Shown in pieces: positions 57,887 through 64,000 of a stretch of 64,000 bases of DNA. Under the pieces are notes generated by a model. That model was not told the origin of the DNA, did not search any database, and saw only the letters and a program-made list of their open reading frames with translations. Source of the stretch: Morganella morganii. GTDB taxonomy: Bacteria > Pseudomonadota > Gammaproteobacteria > Enterobacterales > Enterobacteriaceae. The stretch lies in NCBI RefSeq assembly GCF_019402645.1, contig NZ_VKKS01000001.1, positions 2,401,857 through 2,465,856 on the forward strand, given 5' to 3'. A program made the translations under genes and the position numbers. Position 1 is the first letter of the stretch. Every line of letters starts with the position of its first letter.

Positions 57887-59029
57887 TTATGGTATTAATC
57901 GTACTAATTCTGATTTTACCTGCCTGAGAGATCGTACCCAGGCTCCGTTTTTCTGAAATTCATGTGGTAAGCCGGTAATTGCCTGAAATGCTGCCTGCCT
58001 TGTCGGATATTCTCCGGCCACTAACACATACCACGGCTGATTATGACGTACAGTTTCATACACCAGATAATTTTTGAGATGATACCGTTTTGCACTGGTA
58101 TATAACCCCTCCGGTGTCGCTGCACTTGCCAGTTGCACCGTAAAATGTTTACCCGGTGCTGTACTCAGGCTTCCCCGGGTAATCTGTTCTTTCTGAGAAC
58201 GGATTTCCTGCGTAACCTTTTCCTTTTGCGGCGGCTCCTGCAACGGCGCCGGCAGTTCCTGTGTCCGGATGGTATTTTCTGATAATTCAGGTCCGCCGGT
58301 TTCAGGCAGCTCTGCCGGTAAATAAGATGCAGCATGTTTACCGGTCACCACACCCGGCAGCTCCTCCTCTTTTTCAGCGGAAAGCGTTGCCCGGGTTACC
58401 GCACCGGCAGAGCCGGAAAGCAGACTTTTTTCTTCAAACGCCGTGATAACATCCCTGAATCGCTGTATCAGGGAAGCCGCCGCCGTATGCCACTGTCGCC
58501 TGAATTTTTCTGTACGCGATACAGCAACCTCTTCTGCCGTGCTTGTGTCAGCGCCGTATACCGCAGGCAAACGGTCACAGTCTGATAAAACGGGAGCACG
58601 ATAAATTTTGGGCTGCGACCGGGCTTCAGATACCAGTGCCGATAAAGCCTGTTCAGCCATTAATTGCACGTCGCTGTCCTGCTGCTGGTTATGCGCACGC
58701 TGTAACCACCATAGCGCACACCCCGGATTCCGTTCTCCGCCGATACCATCATAAAACATGACCCCCAGGTTATACTGAGCCAGCGGAACATTCTGTCGTG
58801 CCGCCTGATGTATCCAGTAACGCCCCAATTCAATATTTTGTTTAACCCCTTCACCATTAATATAAGCAACACCTGTCTGATACTGAAGCCACGGGGGAAT
58901 TTCCGCCGGACGCAGAAATATCGGATGAGTAACAACGGATTCACCACCTGCCGTCGCTGCACCGGCAGACAGAGACAGACAACCCGGCAACAGACAGCAG
59001 ATACAGGAATGATATAACTTTGCGGTCAT
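57887..59029 (-). CDS. Periplasmic Sel1-repeat protein with DamX-like SPOR domain, in a fimbrial operon
   Basis: 380 residues. Signal peptide (about 1-27); two to three Sel1-like TPR repeats (about 48-130: 'TGVAYINGEGVKQNIELGRY', 'AQYNLGVMFYDGIGGERNPG'); a proline/glutamate-rich linker (about 160-290); and a C-terminal SPOR domain (about 292-375: 'KHFTVQLASAATPEGL', 'LKNYLVYETVRHNQPWYVLV'). The last part resembles the SPOR domain of E. coli DamX as I remember it ('LKNYVVYET...QPWYVLVSG'). SPOR domains bind denuded glycan strands at the division septum; Sel1 repeats bind proteins. ATG is one base after the usher stop with AGGAG inside the usher end, so translation is coupled. Role in fimbria assembly is inferred only from context. 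Confidence 0.82.
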   Translation of the reverse strand: MTAKLYHSCICCLLPGCLSLSAGAATAGGESVVTHPIFLRPAEIPPWLQYQTGVAYINGEGVKQNIELGRYWIHQAARQNVPLAQYNLGVMFYDGIGGERNPGCALWWLQRAHNQQQDSDVQLMAEQALSALVSEARSQPKIYRAPVLSDCDRLPAVYGADTSTAEEVAVSRTEKFRRQWHTAAASLIQRFRDVITAFEEKSLLSGSAGAVTRATLSAEKEEELPGVVTGKHAASYLPAELPETGGPELSENTIRTQELPAPLQEPPQKEKVTQEIRSQKEQITRGSLSTAPGKHFTVQLASAATPEGLYTSAKRYHLKNYLVYETVRHNQPWYVLVAGEYPTRQAAFQAITGLPHEFQKNGAWVRSLRQVKSELVRLIP

Positions 59030-59030
59030 A

Positions 59031-61745
59031 TTACCGGATCTCCTGCCGTTCAGTGATTAACCAGAGTGAACCCGCCGGTTTCTCCGGCTTTTTTACCGGT
59101 GAAGTTTCATCAGACAGCGCAGACAGAACCGGCTGTTTTGTGTCTGCTGTACCGGTTTTTTCTTTGTCCGGTAAACACCCCAGGGTGATATGCCGGATGC
59201 CTATATCGGAACTGAGCACCAGTTTGCTTATGTCAAACGACACTGTACAACGCTGCGAAGAGCTGCTTCCCCATTTCACCAGAATGGTTCCCGATTCCGG
59301 CAACCCGTTCATATAGACCAGCCCGCCATCCCCGACAATCGCGCTGTTTTCTTCACCCTTTTTTTGCCGGGTCAGAGAGGCTACCGCACCAAACGGAACA
59401 ACTGTTTTATTATGTTTTAAGGTCATCAGAACCTGATAACCGACACGTGTGGCGAATGTTGCCTTAACCACCGCACCTTTTGTCGGGTATACATTGATAT
59501 TCGACTGAACTAACTCAACATCATCCGGTAAGGTGCCGGGGTCCAGCCCGACACTGTTTTTACTGTACGCCGAAAGATACGGGGCTACTGCATATCCGCG
59601 CCAGTCAGTAACAGTATTTCCGTTATTCACACGAACGCCGGGCGCATCCGGGGCACTGATGAGCGCGACAGAATCACCCAGAGTGTCAGATAATGTGATA
59701 CCTTCTGAATGTATCAGTAATCCCCCGCTGGCATTCATGTTCATGCTGCGGGAGTCATTACTGTAGCTGTATCCTGCGCTCAGTGTCCCTTTGCTGCCAT
59801 GATATCCCGCATTCAGGTTACTGTTTGCCGTCTGCCCCTGATTGCCCCAGCTCCGGGACAGATTATAATTCACAGAGCTGTCCGGCAATGTCCCGCTCAG
59901 TCCGGCCTGATTTTGTGTCCGTCCGTGATTATCATGGGTGACTGACGTTGTGGCATAAAAAGACTGCAGCATTGGTGAATAACCGAATATGCTGAACGGG
60001 ACACTGACATTCAGCGAGATCTGCCGGTTCTCCGGCCATTGTCCGGTACTGCTTTTTACCCGGTCAATATTGTAATGAATGCTGTAATTAATCCCGCCGG
60101 CATTATTATTGTAACCCAGCGCCAGTCCGGTCAGCGTCCGGTCACTGCCCCAGTAATCATCCCGGCTGGCGCGGAAATTCAGTGAGCCCCACCGGCCCAT
60201 CTGCTGACTCAGCTGGGTCTGGAAGCTGCTTCGTCTCCGCTGTATCATCCACGGGCTGACCCCGTCACTCAGCCGGTATCCCTCGCTGTTGAACTCACTG
60301 AAGTTGTAATAATTTTCAGTTGAATAACGTAATGCCGTTAAATCAACGGATGTTCCGGTTGATAACAGACTTTTTGAATACCGTAACCGGTAAGATTGTC
60401 CGGTCCGGCGGCTCCCTTGTTCAAACCGGGCCGAAGAGTGGGTGATGTCAGCAGAAACAGCACCAATATCACCCAGTGATACTCCCGCCCCGCCGCTGGC
60501 GGTATAATAATCTTTGGATAATAACGTACCACCATACACAGTAATATTTTTCGGTAGTCCGTACACACCTGTCAGTAACACAAAATCGGCATTTCGCGAA
60601 TGGTTTGTATATTTCCCGTTATAACGTCCGCCGGTCAGTTCATATTTCCATCCGCCGGGGCGCAACATCATCGGTAAAGAGGAATACGGCACAATAAACT
60701 GACGCTCAGTACCATCCGCTTCTGTCACGGTGACATCATAGTCACCCGACATCCCGGACTGCTGAATATCATTAATGGAGAAAGGTCCCGGTGCCACATA
60801 AGTTTCGTAGACAATATTTCCGTTCTGCCGTACGGTGATGCGGGCATTGCTGTTGGCAACGCCGCTGACAACCGGTGCAAACCCCCGCAGCTGATTCGGC
60901 AGCATCTGTTCATTAGAGCTGAGTTTTATGCCTTTAAAAGGTATCCCGTCAATGACCTCACTGCCCGTACTGCTTTCCCCGGCTAAAAGCGTTGAACGTA
61001 ATCCTCTGATATCGCGGGATAAATAGGTATTTGAAAACTGTGTCTGTGAATGGCTGTAAGCGGTATTGTCCCCGCCGCTGTTATTGGCGCGTGAGTATGT
61101 CATCGTACTGCGCAGCCGCCACGGACCGGCATTAGCCCCCATACGGAATGAGGCAAATACGTTATCATTCGTCGTTTTTTGTTGTCCCGACGTATTCGTT
61201 GTCCGGCCGGCACTGATATTATAGTTTGCCAGCAGTGCCGGAATACCATCTTCCCATAAATGAGGAGCAGCCCAGTTACCGTACGATGGCTGCATTGCAA
61301 CCTGCGGGACACTCAGATTTAAACGCAGATGTGCCAGATCCAGTCTGGCAGACGCCTGCGGAATATAAGCCGGCAAATCATCAATAACTGTCTGTGCGGG
61401 AAGATTTTTGAGTTCCGGAACGTGATTAACATCAACACCCCACTGCTCCAGCATCGCCGGTGTCAGCAAGGGAGCAATCTGCCCCTGCGGATTTTTCCGG
61501 AAATCCAGTGTATACTCCCCGGCCGCCTGCCGGTTCATAAAAACAGTTACCGTATATTCCCCTTCAGCCACACCACCCTGTTCGGAAAAGGCGGACAAAT
61601 CCACGGGTGTGCTGCCCCCCAGGAAAGCAGGATCAAAGTAATCCCCTGCCAATGCCGGAGAGCATCCCAGACATAAGGTAAGCACTAACGGATGATAAGC
61701 GTGCTGACTTTTATCTGACAGGTTATTGAAATAACTGGTTAACAT
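59031..61745 (-). CDS. Outer-membrane fimbrial usher
   Basis: 904 residues of the PapC/FimD family. Signal peptide, N-terminal domain ('YFDPAFLGGSTPVDLSAFSE'), barrel/plug with 'LRGFAPVVSGVANSNARITV' and 'VPYSSLPMMLRPGGWKYELT', and C-terminal cysteines ('SSQRCTVSF', 'ITLGCLPDK'). A C-terminal extension of about 45 residues ('TGTADTKQPVLSALSDETSP') is polar and lysine/proline-rich, unusual for an usher, and lies next to the Sel1-SPOR gene. Starts 18 bases after the second chaperone gene. Confidence 0.94.
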   Translation of the reverse strand: MLTSYFNNLSDKSQHAYHPLVLTLCLGCSPALAGDYFDPAFLGGSTPVDLSAFSEQGGVAEGEYTVTVFMNRQAAGEYTLDFRKNPQGQIAPLLTPAMLEQWGVDVNHVPELKNLPAQTVIDDLPAYIPQASARLDLAHLRLNLSVPQVAMQPSYGNWAAPHLWEDGIPALLANYNISAGRTTNTSGQQKTTNDNVFASFRMGANAGPWRLRSTMTYSRANNSGGDNTAYSHSQTQFSNTYLSRDIRGLRSTLLAGESSTGSEVIDGIPFKGIKLSSNEQMLPNQLRGFAPVVSGVANSNARITVRQNGNIVYETYVAPGPFSINDIQQSGMSGDYDVTVTEADGTERQFIVPYSSLPMMLRPGGWKYELTGGRYNGKYTNHSRNADFVLLTGVYGLPKNITVYGGTLLSKDYYTASGGAGVSLGDIGAVSADITHSSARFEQGSRRTGQSYRLRYSKSLLSTGTSVDLTALRYSTENYYNFSEFNSEGYRLSDGVSPWMIQRRRSSFQTQLSQQMGRWGSLNFRASRDDYWGSDRTLTGLALGYNNNAGGINYSIHYNIDRVKSSTGQWPENRQISLNVSVPFSIFGYSPMLQSFYATTSVTHDNHGRTQNQAGLSGTLPDSSVNYNLSRSWGNQGQTANSNLNAGYHGSKGTLSAGYSYSNDSRSMNMNASGGLLIHSEGITLSDTLGDSVALISAPDAPGVRVNNGNTVTDWRGYAVAPYLSAYSKNSVGLDPGTLPDDVELVQSNINVYPTKGAVVKATFATRVGYQVLMTLKHNKTVVPFGAVASLTRQKKGEENSAIVGDGGLVYMNGLPESGTILVKWGSSSSQRCTVSFDISKLVLSSDIGIRHITLGCLPDKEKTGTADTKQPVLSALSDETSPVKKPEKPAGSLWLITERQEIR

Positions 61746-61763
61746 TCCTGCTGCTCCATGTGA

Positions 61764-62549
61764 TCATTTTTTATTCTCCGGTGACCGGGTAACGGATATT
61801 GTCGGGATGCCGTATTCGTTAAGTAATTGCCAGCGGATATCACCGGAAGATTCAGCATCCTGCAAAGGGTAAGTTTGCTGCCCGAGAGGAGGTACCATCT
61901 TTAACAACGCTTTGCCGTCAACCTTTTTTCCGCCTGCTGATAAGGTGCTGAAAGTGGCATAAAAAACAGCGGGATTAGTAACAATAAGCTGAGCCCCCTG
62001 ACGTTTAAACTGCAGAGTCCCGGCGGCAGATTGCGCGTCATACGGCGGTAATCCTTCCGGCCGGTAAAACAGTTTCAGTGTATTTTGTAATGCCAGGGTT
62101 ATACGTGCCTGATCGCCGGCATACCCGCCGCGATCTTTTTGACCCGGAATTGCTTTCAGCTGAAATGCAAACACAGACTCCTTGTCTGACGGCAATGTGT
62201 TTTCAATCAGCCGGATACGAAGTGTTACCGTTTCACCCGGTTCCAGCCTTACCAGAGGAGGAAGAACAATAAACGGTGACGGGGGAAGTGATGATTCCGC
62301 AGAAGGCGGAGACGGCCATGTTGTTACACGCGACTGCATTAAATACGGTGTCTGCGTGTTATTGGTTACCGCGAATGGTATCCCTTTCGTTTCTTTTCCG
62401 GAATAAATAATGCGGGTGGACTGCAGTGTGATACCGTTCTGTTCACTGACATTTCCGGCCAGCGCATACGTACATCCGGACAGCAGTAATACGACCGCTC
62501 TCAGGCAACATAATCCTCTTACCGCATACCGGCTCCGTTCCGTATTCAT
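61764..62549 (-). CDS. Periplasmic fimbrial chaperone, second of a tandem pair
   Basis: 261 residues of the PapD family with a cysteine-containing signal segment ('LLLSGCTYALA'). 'GITLQSTRIIYSGKETKGIP', 'YLMQSRVTTWP', 'PPLVRLEPGETVTLRI', 'LPSDKESVFAFQLKAIPG' and 'LKLFYRPEGLP' are all family motifs. It starts two bases after the first chaperone stop. The sequence differs widely from its neighbour, so this is not a fresh duplication. Possibly a chaperone for the adhesin or a special pilin. Confidence 0.92.
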   Translation of the reverse strand: MNTERSRYAVRGLCCLRAVVLLLSGCTYALAGNVSEQNGITLQSTRIIYSGKETKGIPFAVTNNTQTPYLMQSRVTTWPSPPSAESSLPPSPFIVLPPLVRLEPGETVTLRIRLIENTLPSDKESVFAFQLKAIPGQKDRGGYAGDQARITLALQNTLKLFYRPEGLPPYDAQSAAGTLQFKRQGAQLIVTNPAVFYATFSTLSAGGKKVDGKALLKMVPPLGQQTYPLQDAESSGDIRWQLLNEYGIPTISVTRSPENKK

Positions 62550-62551
62550 GG

Positions 62552-63289
62552 CTACTCCCTCCCGGCAGTGATAGCCCCGGAATACAGCTGACTCACAGAA
62601 CCGTAATCATTAATGACGGTATAAGCCGCGGTTTCTGTTTTACCGGATACGGGATACGTTTTTTGCGAAAACGGGGCAATCATCGCACCTGTTTTCACCA
62701 GATCTATATTTTTTCCTTTAAGTGTTAAGGTATTTAACGTCAGATAATACGGCGTCGGATTATCCATTACGACATTATCCCGGCCGGTATAAAAGACCAG
62801 CCTGCTTTGTGCTTCACGTGCAGTCATGGATAATCCTGCCGGACGGTAAAATAATTTAATTAACGTCTGAACACCTACGGATATCCGTGCTGAAACCGCT
62901 GTATCGTCGTACTCCCCCGGTTTATTTCCCGGAGGGATCGCCAGAAAACTCAGGTAAAATACAGACTCACGGTCATCAGGAAGATGTATTTTCCCCCGGG
63001 GTAAAATACGGACTGTATACTGGCTGTCCGGCTCAAGGCGGAACAAAGGCGGCGTAACACTGAAAGGAATGACATCCGGTTCATTCCTGCCCGGAACATT
63101 CAGGATTTCCGCTTTGACTAAATACGGTCTGTTATTCAGGTTCTGGATACCCGCTGTCGTGTTTTTGTTTCCCGCATGAAAAATCACCCGTGTCTGAGGT
63201 AACTTAAGCCCTTCAGCCATCATGGAAAACGGGCTGAATCCCGACAATATGATCGGCAATACGGCTGGTAATCCGCAAAATAATTTCAT
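62552..63289 (-). CDS. Periplasmic fimbrial chaperone, first of a tandem pair
   Basis: 245 residues from the ATG at 63289, which follows a G-rich ribosome site; the upstream GTG at 63370 lies inside the pilin gene. Signal peptide, then 'TRVIFHAGNKNTTAGIQNLN', 'RPYLVKAEILN', 'FSVTPPLFRLEPDSQYTVRI', 'LPDDRESVFYLSFLAIPP' and 'IKLFYRPAGLS', all PapD-family motifs including the subunit-anchoring Lys/Arg. 16 bases after the pilin gene. Confidence 0.92.
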   Translation of the reverse strand: MKLFCGLPAVLPIILSGFSPFSMMAEGLKLPQTRVIFHAGNKNTTAGIQNLNNRPYLVKAEILNVPGRNEPDVIPFSVTPPLFRLEPDSQYTVRILPRGKIHLPDDRESVFYLSFLAIPPGNKPGEYDDTAVSARISVGVQTLIKLFYRPAGLSMTAREAQSRLVFYTGRDNVVMDNPTPYYLTLNTLTLKGKNIDLVKTGAMIAPFSQKTYPVSGKTETAAYTVINDYGSVSQLYSGAITAGRE

Positions 63290-63305
63290 ACCTGTTCCCC
63301 CGGTG

Positions 63306-63956
63306 TCAGTCATAAGCCAGCTGAAAACGGACCGTGGCTTTAAATGCCCCGGACTGGTGATCAGGTGCACTGCTGCACGGTGAATAACTGCCGCATGATA
63401 ATTTAGCGGTTAAATTCAGTGTGGTACCATTCAGTGACGACAGCGTGCTTCCTGCTTTCGCGTTAATCACCCCTCCGCCCTGTGAACCACCTGTCACCGC
63501 AATATTTGTGCTGTCCTCAAAAAATGTCTGACCACTGAGCGACAGTTTTACCCCGTAACCGTTCGCCGGATAATCACCGGCCTGTTCGGGGGTATCGGCA
63601 AAATAAAAGTCACTCCCCCCGAGCTGTACGGTTCTGCCCGTGACAACAATCACCGGAGGCCGCACCATACTGTTGCTGCTGCAATCACTGAATGAAATAG
63701 TCACCCCGCCGGCTGCTTCCACCCCTTCACCGGTCAGCAGGGAAGACTGGATGCCCTCGCCGTCCGGCGAAAAATCAATTGTGGCCGGGATACTCATAGT
63801 GCATGTGGGTGTCACAAACGTTGCGGAAAAGATGAATGTCTGGGATGCGGTTCCTGCCGCCGCATTCATTACTGTGCCTCCTGCCAGGCCGGTACTTAAC
63901 AGGATCAGCCCGGTACAACGCCGGGATAACCGCCGGAATGTTGGCAAATATCTCAT
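63306..63956 (-). CDS. Fimbrial subunit (pilin)
   Basis: 216 residues: a long signal sequence with an arginine-rich start ('RRLSRRCTGLILLSTGLAGG'), then a pilin domain with 'TPTCTMSI' and 'SFSDCSS' cysteines, a second cysteine pair ('LSCGSYSPCSS') and the C-terminal 'ATVRFQLAYD' donor-recognition strand. Likely the main structural pilin because it is first in the operon as seen. Only 44 bases remain to the window edge, so an upstream gene or promoter is not visible. Confidence 0.82.
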   Translation of the reverse strand: MRYLPTFRRLSRRCTGLILLSTGLAGGTVMNAAAGTASQTFIFSATFVTPTCTMSIPATIDFSPDGEGIQSSLLTGEGVEAAGGVTISFSDCSSNSMVRPPVIVVTGRTVQLGGSDFYFADTPEQAGDYPANGYGVKLSLSGQTFFEDSTNIAVTGGSQGGGVINAKAGSTLSSLNGTTLNLTAKLSCGSYSPCSSAPDHQSGAFKATVRFQLAYD

Positions 63957-64000
63957 TTTGATTTCCGCAGAATTACGGGATAATCCCCGTGATGGTTAAC

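Overview
The window looks like chromosomal DNA of a member of the Morganellaceae (order Enterobacterales), most likely Morganella. Backbone genes have moderate GC and their order is close to E. coli (pepD-dinB ... yafK-yafJ-gmhA-fadE; lysA/lysR; rsmE-gshB-yqgE-ruvX-yggR-yggS-yggT-rdgB-hemW; yggN-yggL-trmB-mutY-yggX-mltC-tRNA-Phe). It differs from E. coli in carrying a sodium-translocating NADH:quinone reductase (nqr) operon between dinB and yafK, and MR/P-type fimbrial genes with a MrpJ-like regulator. The assignment rests on remembered protein similarity and synteny; no search was run.

Layout. 1-4 kb: end of pepD, SOS-regulated dinB, a frameshifted GDPD-like gene and an unrecognised secreted protein. 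3.9-11 kb: minus-strand nqrABCDEF-apbE-nqrM, which carries the pump plus its flavin-attachment and iron-delivery maturation factors. 11.5-24.4 kb: yafK, yafJ, gmhA, fadE (with a FadR site), an OYE-type flavoenzyme plus a metal-binding protein, lysA/lysR, a LysR/MBL/DsbA-like group and a prepilin peptidase. 24.6-38.5 kb: conserved housekeeping block ending at tRNA-Phe, with a Fur-box siderophore-binding protein and glsB interposed.

From tRNA-Phe (38.4 kb) to about 56.6 kb the sequence is accessory. It is AT-rich, littered with decayed IS3-family pieces, and carries chaperone-usher operon 1 with a MrpJ-like regulator, a hosA-type MarR gene divergent from a three-gene hydroxyarylic acid decarboxylase operon with a perfect palindromic operator, an intact yjhX/topAI toxin gene without its usual antitoxin gene, a Tat-exported beta-carbonic anhydrase, and a large autotransporter with a 612-bp internal duplication. 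From 56.6 kb to the right edge lies chaperone-usher operon 2: pilin, two different tandem chaperones, usher, a Sel1-repeat protein ending in a DamX-like SPOR domain, and an AT-rich adhesin-like gene.

The most unusual item is the Sel1-SPOR gene, spaced one base after the usher. SPOR domains bind septal (denuded) peptidoglycan, so this operon may encode fimbriae whose assembly is tied to the division site or cell wall. I know of no described chaperone-usher system built this way.
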